Positions 1-8,093 of a DNA stretch of 64,000 bases are shown here, in pieces. This stretch comes from Spirosoma sp. GTDB taxonomy: Bacteria; Bacteroidota; Bacteroidia; Cytophagales; Spirosomataceae. The DNA lies in assembly GCF_026391055.1 (NCBI RefSeq), contig NZ_JAPLET010000031.1:248001-312000 (forward strand), in the 5' to 3' direction. The notes below the pieces were generated by a model, which saw only the letters and a list, made by a program, of their open reading frames with translations, was not told the origin of the DNA and did not search any database. The translations under genes were made by a program, and so were the position numbers. Each line of letters opens with the position of its first letter. The stretch's first letter is position 1.

Positions 1-114
1 GTACGTGTCCGCTACGACCATCTGTACATCAACCGGCAATCGACCCGGCTAGACGCCAAAATCTGCTGGTGGACTGTTAAGGCGGCTATTAACGGCAATA
101 AAAACGCCTGGTAA
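1..114 (+). CDS. C-terminus of a polyprenyl-phosphate sugar transferase (partial)
   Basis: The window opens inside a reading frame that ends in TAA at 112-114, leaving 37 residues. The tail (DHLYINRQSTRLDAKI, then TVKAAINGNKNAW) has the pattern of the C-terminal end of the bacterial sugar transferase family (WcaJ/PglC type): a D-x-x-Y-I stretch, then S-x-x-L-D-x-K-I and a T-V-K helix. Known family members load the first sugar phosphate onto undecaprenyl phosphate at the inner membrane. The position directly upstream of a polysaccharide gene cluster fits that role. Only the tail is visible, so the assignment is tentative. Confidence 0.6.
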   Translation, partial: VRVRYDHLYINRQSTRLDAKICWWTVKAAINGNKNAW

Positions 115-156
115 TTCTCAGTATCCATATCAAATCACCCATTTAAATCTAGTACG

Positions 157-939
157 ATGACACAAGTACTACAAGTTAAACTGTACGATGCCGGGCTTCC
201 GTCCGCGGTACAGGATATTATCCGGCAGTGCGACCCGGTGCTGCCGAAACAAAATAAATGCATCAGTGCTACGGGCGCGCATGGCCTGGTGACGGCCTTT
301 AAAGAACCCGAATTCAAGGCAACGCTGGATTCGTTTTACTGGAATCTGCCCGACGGGATGCCCGGCGTTTGGGTTGGCAAGATGAAAGGCGCCAAACAGA
401 TGACCCGGTGCTATGGACCTGATTTCTTCAAATTCGTGATGGAGGACAGCGCTGACAAATCGGTGAAGCACTTCTTCTGCGGAGGTCAGGAAGGGGTTGC
501 CGACGAACTCAAAAAGGCCGTAGGTCGCAAGTTTGGCAACTACCAGATCAGCGGTACCTACTGCCCACCCTTCCGCGAATTGTCGGACGGCGAATTTCAG
601 GAACTGGCCGAAACCATTAACCGCTCGGGGGCCAACATTGTCTGGATCGGGCTGAGTACGCCCAAACAGGAACGTTTTGCCCGGCGGTTGGCCCAGTGGG
701 TCAACGTCAACTTCATCGTAACCGTGGGGGCAGCTTTCGACTTCCATACTGATCGCGTAGCGCAGGCTCCCAGCTGGATGCAGCGCATGTCGCTGGAGTG
801 GTTATTCCGGCTCATGGCCGAACCCAAACGACTCTACAAGAGATACTTAGAAATTGTACCGCTCTTTATCCTGCTCAACGTAAAAGAACTTATCTCACCC
901 GTTAAACAATCAACTGCTTCGGCAAATCAACAAGTATGA
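157..939 (+). CDS. WecG/TagA/CpsF family glycosyltransferase (GT26)
   Basis: 260 residues, the usual size for GT26 enzymes. Family hallmarks are visible: the nucleotide-sugar loop GGQEGVADEL near residue 108 and GLSTPKQERF near residue 166, equivalent to the G-x-x-x-PKQE motif of WecG and TagA. These enzymes transfer the second sugar (for example N-acetylmannosamine or its uronate) to a lipid-linked first sugar on the cytoplasmic face of the membrane. It directly follows the tail of a probable initiating transferase, so it may add the second residue of the repeat unit. The C-terminal 40 residues are hydrophobic and basic and probably hold it at the membrane. Its stop overlaps the next start (ATGA). 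The donor sugar cannot be read from sequence. Confidence 0.88.
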   Translation: MTQVLQVKLYDAGLPSAVQDIIRQCDPVLPKQNKCISATGAHGLVTAFKEPEFKATLDSFYWNLPDGMPGVWVGKMKGAKQMTRCYGPDFFKFVMEDSADKSVKHFFCGGQEGVADELKKAVGRKFGNYQISGTYCPPFRELSDGEFQELAETINRSGANIVWIGLSTPKQERFARRLAQWVNVNFIVTVGAAFDFHTDRVAQAPSWMQRMSLEWLFRLMAEPKRLYKRYLEIVPLFILLNVKELISPVKQSTASANQQV

Positions 940-1919
940 AAAAAGCTCTCGTCTGTGGTGCTGGCGGCTTTATTGGCGGCCACCTCGTTAATCGACTCAA
1001 ATCAGAAGGATACTGGGTTCGTGGTGTCGATGTTAAAGAAAATGAATACGAAAACCGGAATGCCGACGAGTTCATCATTGGCGATTTAAGGGACCCGGCG
1101 GTTGCGGATGAGGTCATTACGTCCGACCTGGACGAAATTTATCAGTTAGCCGCCGATATGGGGGGTGCTGGTTTTGTCTTCACAGGCACCAACGATGCTG
1201 CCATCATGCACAACTCGGTGCTTTGCAACCTCAACGTACTCGAAGCGGCAAAGAACAAAGGCGTGAAACGGATTTTCTATTCGTCGTCGGCCTGCATGTA
1301 TCCGGAACACAACCAGATGGACCCCAACAACCCGAAATGTTCGGAAGAGTCGGCTTATCCGGCCAACCCCGACAGCGAGTACGGCTGGGAGAAACTATTC
1401 TCGGAGCGTCTGTTTCTGGCCTACCAGAAAAACCATGGCATCGAAGCCCGCATTGCTCGTTTCCACAACATTTTCGGGCCGCAGGGCACCTGGGATGGCG
1501 GTCGTGAAAAAGCACCTGCTGCCGTTTGCCGGAAAGTAGCCATGGCCGAAGATGGCGGCTCCATCGAAATCTGGGGCGACGGTAAACAAACCCGTTCGTT
1601 CCTGATCGTCGACGAGTGCGTAGAAGGTATCCGCCGGTTAATGCTGTCTGACTTCTCGGGGCCGGTCAACATCGGGTCGGAAGAGATGATCTCGCTGAAC
1701 GACTTCGCCAGAATGGTCATCAACATTTCGGGTAAGAATTTGTCGATCAACAACATTCCCGGGCCGCTGGGCGTACGGGGCCGCAACTCGGATAACCACC
1801 TGATTCAGGAGAAGCTGGGCTGGGCACCCTCTACTCCGCTGCGTAAAGGCGTTGAACAAACCTACGACTGGATTTCGGAGCAGATCCAGAAGAAAGTTCT
1901 CGAACCCGTCGAAGCCTGA
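936..1919 (+). CDS. GDP-mannose 3,5-epimerase-like SDR enzyme
   Basis: 327-residue extended short-chain dehydrogenase. The NAD-binding loop GAGGFIG is at residues 8-14, and the catalytic pair Tyr149/Lys153 lies in YGWEK. The run RFHNIFGPQGTWDGGREKAP followed by RSF, D-E-C-V-E-G, VNIGSEEM and GVRGRNSDN matches the plant GDP-mannose 3,5-epimerase very closely. The two extra acid/base residues of that enzyme appear conserved as Cys120 (SSACMYPE) and Lys192. In plants the enzyme makes GDP-L-galactose and GDP-L-gulose. Here it probably supplies an L-hexose donor to the polysaccharide cluster. It overlaps its neighbours on both sides by a few bases. A related epimerase with another GDP- or UDP-sugar substrate is the alternative, but the motif match is unusually specific. 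Confidence 0.85.
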   Translation: MKKALVCGAGGFIGGHLVNRLKSEGYWVRGVDVKENEYENRNADEFIIGDLRDPAVADEVITSDLDEIYQLAADMGGAGFVFTGTNDAAIMHNSVLCNLNVLEAAKNKGVKRIFYSSSACMYPEHNQMDPNNPKCSEESAYPANPDSEYGWEKLFSERLFLAYQKNHGIEARIARFHNIFGPQGTWDGGREKAPAAVCRKVAMAEDGGSIEIWGDGKQTRSFLIVDECVEGIRRLMLSDFSGPVNIGSEEMISLNDFARMVINISGKNLSINNIPGPLGVRGRNSDNHLIQEKLGWAPSTPLRKGVEQTYDWISEQIQKKVLEPVEA

Positions 1920-2263
1920 TGGAACGGATAACGGCCTCCCTTCTGCACCTTGAGCGCGAGCTAACAGCTCACGCTCAGGGCGCAAAGCAGGTTTTTCTTC
2001 GAAACAGCGACACACCAACCAACGTAACGCAGGTTGCCTACGGTGTCTTTACGAAAGCGGATTACTGCGAACTGCACACGCACCCCACCATGGAAGAGTG
2101 CTTTTTCTTTCTCAAAGGTGAGGGCGTTTATGTAGTCGATAACCAGACGATTCCGCTGAATCACGGTGTGTTTGTCCGGATTCCGGCGGGTGTTCCGCAC
2201 CGCCTGGAAGCCACCGGCGACGACCCATTGGAATATGTCTATTTCGGGGTTGCCACAAGTTGA
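1919..2263 (+). CDS. cupin-domain protein
   Basis: 114 residues forming one cupin barrel. Metal-ligand motif 1 reads H-T-H-P-T-M-E-E (residues about 51-58), and motif 2 reads P-A-G-V-P-H. The start shares one base with the stop of the preceding epimerase gene, so translation is coupled. Small cupins in sugar clusters act as sugar isomerases or epimerases, or as binding proteins. The tight pairing with the epimerase suggests it acts on the same nucleotide sugar or on free sugar. No specific function can be assigned. Confidence 0.75.
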   Translation: MERITASLLHLERELTAHAQGAKQVFLRNSDTPTNVTQVAYGVFTKADYCELHTHPTMEECFFFLKGEGVYVVDNQTIPLNHGVFVRIPAGVPHRLEATGDDPLEYVYFGVATS

Positions 2264-2379
2264 TTTTACCCCACGGCAGCGACAGCCCATCTCCCCTGCT
2301 TTCGGGTAGGGGTTGGGACGGTCGGCCCCTGCCTTGTGGTAGTTCACAGCTACACAAATCATCAACAAACAAATAGTAT
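2264..2379 (+). other. intergenic gap inside the polysaccharide cluster with a small hairpin
   Basis: A 116-base gap separates the cupin and flippase genes, the first sizeable break in the cluster. It contains a 7-bp GC-rich stem (CCCCTGC pairing with GTAGGGG, one G-U pair). No T-run follows, so it may be a weak attenuator or nothing. Confidence 0.3.
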
Positions 2380-3864
2380 ATGGTTAGTAAAGAAGTAGGC
2401 TCCGTGGATATGGCAGCTGGTGAGTTGACCAACCAGGCAGACAGCTCAATCCGGGTAATCGACCGGGCTGTCTATTCGGGTCCGTCATCCAGCGCGGTAG
2501 AAACGGCACCTGCTCCCGCTTCCCGCAAACAGGACATCTTATCGAAACCCATCCTGAAGCGGTTTGCGGTCAATGTTGCTTCTCTCTTTAGTCTGCATGT
2601 GGCCAACATGCTGCTGCCCCTGCTTACGGTTCCGTACGTGGTACGTATCATCGGGCCGGAGCGATTAGGACTTCTCAACTTTTCGCAGGCATTCGTCGCT
2701 TACTTTACCCTGCTGATTAACTACGGCTTCGACATGGCTTCGGTACGGGCCATTGCCGCCAATCGCGACAATGCCGAGGTTAAAAACCGGGTGTTTAGTG
2801 AGGTGGTATTTGGCAAATCGCTACTGTGGATCGTCTCGACGATCATTTTTGCCGTTATCTCCTCGTTTGTCGATGACTTCCGAGCGCACTACTGGCTGCA
2901 CATCTGCACCTACATTGGCACCATTGGCATCGTATTTTTCCCGGTCTGGCTGTATCAGGCCATGGAAAATCTGGGGCGGGTAGCGCTGTTCAACACCATC
3001 ATCAAGGTGCTGGTTACGCTTACGGTGTTCATCTTTATTCAGCAGCCCGACGATTACGTTTACCAGAACCTGTCGCTGAGTCTGTCGCAGGTGATGGTTA
3101 GTTTCGTGGCCTTTTTTGTGGCGGTCAAACGGTTCGACATCCATTTTTCCTGGCCAACCCTGGCCCAGATGACGAAACGGTTCCGCGACGACAGCACGCT
3201 GTTCTTTACCTCGGTGGTGGCTACGATTTACGCCGGGTCGAATATTTTCCTGCTCGGCATGTTCAGCACGCCGTACAACGTAGGTATTTTCTCGGCCGGT
3301 ACCCGGATTGTGGGCATCGCTCAGGCATTTGTGTCGCTGGCACTTAATCAGGCGTTTTTCCCCATCGTAGCCAATGCCTTCGGACAAAGCGAAGAGAAAG
3401 GACTGACCATCGTACGGACCATCTTCTTCCCGGTTACGCTCCTGATGATGATGGTTTCGGCGGGCATCTGGCTCATTGCACCCGTCTTCATTTCGATGTT
3501 TTACGGGGCGAAGTTCGAGGAGGCCGTGCTGGTATTGCGCATCGTGGCCCTGCTGCCCATCACGCTCGGCCTCAATAATTTATTCGGGGTTCATACCATG
3601 CTTAGCCTGCGTATGGACAAAGCCTTCTTCAGGATTTCGGCGGTAGGCTCTATTGTGAGTCTGTCGCTCAACGCCCTGTTTATTCAGCGTTTCGGACACG
3701 TGGGCGTTGCCTGTTCGTGGGTCATTACCGAGGCCTTTGTTACCACATCCTTTTACATCTACCTCCGCTATAAAGGCATTGAGGTAGTAAAACTCAGTTA
3801 CTTACAGGAAGCTATAACATTCAGCAAGAGCCGATTGGCAGTCCTGTTTAAGCAGAAATCATGA
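2380..3864 (+). CDS. Wzx-type oligosaccharide flippase
   Basis: 494 residues with about twelve to fourteen hydrophobic segments, starting near residue 63 after a polar N-terminal tail that is longer than usual for the family. The segment PYVVRIIGPERLGLLNFSQA is typical of the start of polysaccharide transporters of the MOP superfamily (PF01943). Such proteins flip the undecaprenyl-diphosphate-linked repeat unit to the periplasmic face. It is embedded among glycosyltransferases and a polymerase/ligase, and its stop overlaps the next start by ATGA. An internal start nearer residue 55 is possible but no sequence signal favours it. Confidence 0.88.
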   Translation: MVSKEVGSVDMAAGELTNQADSSIRVIDRAVYSGPSSSAVETAPAPASRKQDILSKPILKRFAVNVASLFSLHVANMLLPLLTVPYVVRIIGPERLGLLNFSQAFVAYFTLLINYGFDMASVRAIAANRDNAEVKNRVFSEVVFGKSLLWIVSTIIFAVISSFVDDFRAHYWLHICTYIGTIGIVFFPVWLYQAMENLGRVALFNTIIKVLVTLTVFIFIQQPDDYVYQNLSLSLSQVMVSFVAFFVAVKRFDIHFSWPTLAQMTKRFRDDSTLFFTSVVATIYAGSNIFLLGMFSTPYNVGIFSAGTRIVGIAQAFVSLALNQAFFPIVANAFGQSEEKGLTIVRTIFFPVTLLMMMVSAGIWLIAPVFISMFYGAKFEEAVLVLRIVALLPITLGLNNLFGVHTMLSLRMDKAFFRISAVGSIVSLSLNALFIQRFGHVGVACSWVITEAFVTTSFYIYLRYKGIEVVKLSYLQEAITFSKSRLAVLFKQKS

Positions 3865-4769
3865 AACGCATAGCTGCAGTTGTCGTAACCTATAACCGAC
3901 TAAACGATCTAAAAATCTGTTTGGCGAGCCTGCACACGCAGACCCGCCGGGCCGATGCGATCTATGTCGTTAATAATGGAAGTACCGACGGCACCGACGA
4001 GTGGCTGAAAACTCAGCCGGAGTTAATTGTGCTGACGCAGGCTAATCTGGGCGGAGCGGGGGGCTTCGCCACGGGTATCGAACGGACGTTTCAGGATGGT
4101 TTCGACGATATCTGGTGTATGGACGACGATTGCATTGCCGCACCGGATGCGCTCGAAAACCTGCTTCTGTCGCCCAATATCGGGCCAGCCATCAAGAACT
4201 GTGTATCCATCAGTGTCAAAGATCACGAAGAGCTGGCTTTTTACGTCGATCGGCCCAACCAGAGTTACCGGAAAGTGACCGACATGACCCAGTTCGATCT
4301 GGTATATGGCGTGGCTTCTTTGTTCAATGGCACGCTCATCAGCGCAGAGGTAATCCGGACCATTGGTATCCCCGACAAGAAACTGTTCATCTGGGGCGAC
4401 GAGGTAGAATACATGACCCGCGCCCAGAAAATGGGGTTTCCGGTGGTTACGGTGCCGACATCGGTATTTTACCACCCACCCTCCTTCGACCGAAACGGCA
4501 TTCCCTGGCCCGGTGCCTGGAAGCAGTATTACGCCGTTCGGAATCAACGGCGCATTTTCCAGAACATGTACGGCAGCAAATACGGCATTGTCGTTTTCCT
4601 GCAATGGTCCATCCGGGCAACGTTGCAACAGGCTAAAGAAAAACGGCAAAACCGCCTGTACAACTTCCTGCTCTACGGCGAAGCGGCTTTCGACAGTCTA
4701 CTAAACAACTTCCGCAAACGACCCGAAACGATTTTTACGGTTCGGCTTTATCGCTACATGCATAAATAA
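3861..4769 (+). CDS. glycosyltransferase family 2 (galactofuranosyl/rhamnosyl-transferase-like)
   Basis: 302 residues with a GT-A fold: N-terminal VVVTYNRLNDL, then NNGSTDGT and the metal-binding D-D-D (WCMDDDC near residue 90). The loop NLGGAGGFATG resembles GlfT1-type and rhamnosyl GT2 enzymes. WGDEVEY about residue 174 is the usual catalytic-base region. It is expected in the cytoplasm, transferring a sugar from a nucleotide donor to the lipid-linked chain. It is translationally coupled to the flippase. The donor and acceptor are unknown. Confidence 0.88.
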   Translation: MKRIAAVVVTYNRLNDLKICLASLHTQTRRADAIYVVNNGSTDGTDEWLKTQPELIVLTQANLGGAGGFATGIERTFQDGFDDIWCMDDDCIAAPDALENLLLSPNIGPAIKNCVSISVKDHEELAFYVDRPNQSYRKVTDMTQFDLVYGVASLFNGTLISAEVIRTIGIPDKKLFIWGDEVEYMTRAQKMGFPVVTVPTSVFYHPPSFDRNGIPWPGAWKQYYAVRNQRRIFQNMYGSKYGIVVFLQWSIRATLQQAKEKRQNRLYNFLLYGEAAFDSLLNNFRKRPETIFTVRLYRYMHK

Positions 4770-4778
4770 GACTCGGTC

Positions 4779-5951
4779 ATGAATGTACTGATTGCCACCT
4801 ATCTCGCCCCAAACTCACCCTCGGGTGTTGTCACTTACACCAAAGCACTGGCCGGCGACCTGGCCGATGCCGGTGTTGGCGTGCATACCGTCGATGCCAC
4901 AAATACGCCGGTTCTCTGGCGGAAATTTCTGGGCGTCCTGAAGCGGGTGATGCGGCCACTGGGCGGTGCGTTTTTTGTGCTGTACGACGAGTTTGCGTAC
5001 TTCACCGGTATCTACTTGTCTGCGCGCAAACTGCGAGGTGCCAACATTGACCTCATTCACGCACAGGACCCCCGCTCGGGCGTGGCGGCTTATCTGGCGC
5101 TGGGTCGGCAGGCCCCCATCGTGCTGACCTGCCACTTCAACGACGACCCCGTTAAAGAACTGGTCGATCAGTTTGCGCTGAAGCCGGGCTTTACCAAACA
5201 GCTTACCAGCTGGTATGCGTACCTTTTTTCGTATATCAGCGACTACATTTTTGTCTCGAATTACGCGTACAACCAGTCGAAGCACCTGTTACCGGCGAAT
5301 GTCAATAAGCAGATTCTCCGCAACACCGTAAAGCTGACGGGTTCGGTGAGCAAGAGCCGCCCGGCCGAACGAGCCCCCGACACGTTCATGATCAGCAACG
5401 TGGGCTACATCGACGAGCGAAAAAACCAGAAACTTCTGCTGGAGATCGGGCGTGAACTCCGCAGCCGGGGCATCCATAACTTCATGGTCTGGCTGATTGG
5501 CGATGGCCCGAAACGCGCTGATTATGAGCAACTGGCTCAACAGTATGACTTAAAAAACCATGTCCGCTTTCTGGGTCGGCAGGCCGCACCCTGGCAGTTG
5601 GTGGCCCAGAGTGACCTCTACGTTCATACGGCCCTGAACGACAATTGCCCCTACTCCATTGTCGAAGCCTTTGCCGTGGAGACGCCCGTTCTGGCGTTGC
5701 CCGTGGGTGGAATTCCTGAAATGCTGCCCAAAGACGCGGGACTTTTCAGCGGTACAACGGCGGGCGATCTGGCGAGTGAAGTCGCTCATTATATGGAACC
5801 TGCCCGGCGGGAGCAACTGATCGATGCCCAGCGGGCCAATGCCGCCGTATCGTTCAATCACCGGGCTAACCTCGAAAAACTGCTTTCGTTTTACCGGCAA
5901 ACGGCGGGCGTTCCCGCCGATGCCGTCACTCAACTGTCACCTGCCTTATGA
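4779..5951 (+). CDS. glycosyltransferase family 4
   Basis: 390 residues with the two-domain GT-B organisation. The N-terminal domain begins with a glycine/serine acceptor loop (YLAPNSPSGVVTY). The C-terminal domain shows GDGPKRADYEQLA, then FLGRQ, and the donor-binding E-x7-E region reads SIVEAFAVETPVLALPVGGIPE. It lies nine bases after the GT2 gene and overlaps the next gene by four bases. Role: addition of one sugar to the repeat unit at the cytoplasmic membrane surface; the linkage cannot be read. Confidence 0.88.
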   Translation: MNVLIATYLAPNSPSGVVTYTKALAGDLADAGVGVHTVDATNTPVLWRKFLGVLKRVMRPLGGAFFVLYDEFAYFTGIYLSARKLRGANIDLIHAQDPRSGVAAYLALGRQAPIVLTCHFNDDPVKELVDQFALKPGFTKQLTSWYAYLFSYISDYIFVSNYAYNQSKHLLPANVNKQILRNTVKLTGSVSKSRPAERAPDTFMISNVGYIDERKNQKLLLEIGRELRSRGIHNFMVWLIGDGPKRADYEQLAQQYDLKNHVRFLGRQAAPWQLVAQSDLYVHTALNDNCPYSIVEAFAVETPVLALPVGGIPEMLPKDAGLFSGTTAGDLASEVAHYMEPARREQLIDAQRANAAVSFNHRANLEKLLSFYRQTAGVPADAVTQLSPAL

Positions 5952-7210
5952 TGATCTGGGTCTATCGGTTCGTCCTGTTTCTCCTGCTGTTCGGGATGAG
6001 TGCCCTGATCTACGGGGGCAACGCCCTGAATCCGCTGTTCGACAAAGCCGTCAGCGGCACGGCCCTGATTGGCATCGTCGGGCTGGTGGTATACTACTTT
6101 GACCAGCCGGGTATTTACAAAGTAGCGGCCTGGATGATCCTGCTGGGCGTTATCGGCCTGGTGCTCGAATCGAAGTACGACTACGGGCAGTTCGTTTATT
6201 CCTATTTCGTCATTAAACGCTTTGCCTATTGCGGGCTGGCCTTGCTCACCTATGCCATTGCCCGGAAAGTGGGCGATGTAAGCGTTCAGCATATTGTGCT
6301 CCTGATCTTTGGCTTCTACATCATCAACCAGTTGTTTCTGGGGCAGATTTTCAGTTATAACCTCACCTCCGAGAGCCGCACCGTAACCTCCAACGAAGCC
6401 CTTTATCTGGTTATCCCGTGCCTGTATTACCTGATGCTCTACCTGCGCGACCGGCAGGTTCGGGATTTGCTGCTCACGCTGTTCACCTTCGCGTTTATCG
6501 TTTTCCTGCTGCACCGCTCGGTGATCTCGGCGGCTTTTATTGCCATTGGCGTAGTGGCTGGTCTATCAGTGATGGGTAAACTGCCTACCCGCGGTTTTCC
6601 AATGGGCCGTACCATCGCCACGTTTGCGGTGCTGCTGGTGCTGGTAGCTCCGCTGGCGGGGATGCTGCCCGACAATAAAGTGGCGGGCTTTCTGGAAAAC
6701 ATCGGCGGTATCCTCGACCCCAAAGATGACAATACGGGTAGCTGGCGGCTGGAGCAGTCGGAGTATTATCTGAGCAAAATACCGGACAAACCCATGCTGG
6801 GCTGGCGTTACGTCGGCTACGACAAGGGTGAGATCATGGAGAACGAGGACTTCCCCGAGAAGGGTACCATTATCCACTCGCAGTACATCGACATGCTTTA
6901 CAACTACGGATTTGTGGGGCTGTTGATCAACCTGATCATCATTCTGGGTACGCTGATGGTCATGTACCGCCGAAACCGGGTGTTTACGCTGGAGCAGACG
7001 GTTCTCTTCGGCTTTATCGTCAGCGGCCTTGTGTACGCCGTTTCGTATCAGTTACCAGTCTTTTTCTGGGGGTTTGTCGGGCTGGGTATGTACTACGGCC
7101 TCAAACGACCCGCCCCCGAATTTCGCACAGACTATACTCCTTTCGAGGAGATCGACTCTACCCATTCATCACAATCCACTGAGTTAACCCAAAGTCAATC
7201 AATGCTATGA
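5948..7210 (+). CDS. O-antigen polymerase/ligase-like membrane protein
   Basis: 420 residues with about ten to twelve predicted membrane segments and one larger polar loop around residues 245-310. That loop holds GSWRLEQSEYYLSKIPDKPMLG and a histidine further on (IIHSQY). A long periplasmic loop with Arg and His is typical of the Wzy/WaaL group (PF04932). It would polymerise or ligate flipped repeat units in the periplasm. It overlaps both neighbouring genes by ATGA. Polymerase and ligase cannot be told apart by sequence alone; sitting with a flippase favours polymerase. Confidence 0.75.
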   Translation: MMIWVYRFVLFLLLFGMSALIYGGNALNPLFDKAVSGTALIGIVGLVVYYFDQPGIYKVAAWMILLGVIGLVLESKYDYGQFVYSYFVIKRFAYCGLALLTYAIARKVGDVSVQHIVLLIFGFYIINQLFLGQIFSYNLTSESRTVTSNEALYLVIPCLYYLMLYLRDRQVRDLLLTLFTFAFIVFLLHRSVISAAFIAIGVVAGLSVMGKLPTRGFPMGRTIATFAVLLVLVAPLAGMLPDNKVAGFLENIGGILDPKDDNTGSWRLEQSEYYLSKIPDKPMLGWRYVGYDKGEIMENEDFPEKGTIIHSQYIDMLYNYGFVGLLINLIIILGTLMVMYRRNRVFTLEQTVLFGFIVSGLVYAVSYQLPVFFWGFVGLGMYYGLKRPAPEFRTDYTPFEEIDSTHSSQSTELTQSQSML

Positions 7211-8091
7211 TTAGTATAGTTATACCTGTCCACAACCGCCTTGAGTACACCCGGCAATGCCTGGCGTGCCTTTCGGCGCAAACCTACCGCAATTTTCAGA
7301 TTATTGTCGTCGATGATGGCTCCACCGATGGTACCGACATCATGATCAGCCAGGAGTTCCCGGACGTTGTTGTCCTGAAAGGCGACGGCAATTTATGGTG
7401 GACAGAAGCCACCAACTGGGGCATCCGCTACGCCCAGAAAACGCAGGATAAGCGCCACGAAAACTTCATCCTGACGCTGAACGACGACACCCGCGTAGCG
7501 CCGGACTACCTGCAAACCATGCTGGACGCCTACCGAAAGTACAAACCCTGCCTGATTGGGTCGGTTAGTGTGGACAGCGACAACCCCGAAAAGCTCGAAT
7601 ATGCCGGGGCTTCCTTTGAATTGTATACGGCGGGTGGTCGTCATCTGTGCGAGGATTACCACAATAGTTACCGCGAACTGGCCGCCAAAACGGCCTACGT
7701 TGAATCGCACTCGCTGCCCGGCCGGGGTACGCTGGTTCCAATGGAAGTTTTCGATAAAATCGGGCTGTATGACTCTAAGAAATACATCCACTACATGTCC
7801 GACATCGAGTTTTCGGTGCGGGCGCGGAAGGCGGGTTACCGGCTCATCGTCAACGTGCCGAGTGTGGTATACGAATACGTAAAGGCAACGGGTATTCAGG
7901 TGGAGCGTAAAATAACGCTGAAGGAATTTATCGACAGCTTCACCTCCATCAAGTCGCCAACCAACCTGCGGATACGCTACAACTTTGCCATCGACCACTC
8001 CAAGACGAAAGTGCTTTATTTCTTCTTCGACATTGGTCGGATCTGTACTGGTTTTTTACTGCGTAAAGTAAGACTGATGAAACCGTTATAG
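7207..8091 (+). CDS. glycosyltransferase family 2
   Basis: 294 residues, GT-A fold. SIVIPVHNRLEYT at the N-terminus, VDDGSTDGT about residue 35, and the metal-binding N-D-D in LTLNDDTRV near residue 98. The segment GDGNLWWTEATNWG is characteristic of a GT2 subgroup found in exopolysaccharide clusters. The C-terminal 40 residues are hydrophobic and basic and probably associate with the membrane. It is coupled to the preceding polymerase gene by a 4-bp overlap and followed after two bases by a GT4 gene. Confidence 0.87.
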   Translation: MISIVIPVHNRLEYTRQCLACLSAQTYRNFQIIVVDDGSTDGTDIMISQEFPDVVVLKGDGNLWWTEATNWGIRYAQKTQDKRHENFILTLNDDTRVAPDYLQTMLDAYRKYKPCLIGSVSVDSDNPEKLEYAGASFELYTAGGRHLCEDYHNSYRELAAKTAYVESHSLPGRGTLVPMEVFDKIGLYDSKKYIHYMSDIEFSVRARKAGYRLIVNVPSVVYEYVKATGIQVERKITLKEFIDSFTSIKSPTNLRIRYNFAIDHSKTKVLYFFFDIGRICTGFLLRKVRLMKPL

Positions 8092-8093
8092 CC

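Noticed and set aside
169..747. Long antisense frames opposite the glycosyltransferases and SusC (for example 169-747, 4023-4649, 29915-30343)
   Set aside because: They mirror the codon bias of the real genes on the other strand and carry no domain motifs.
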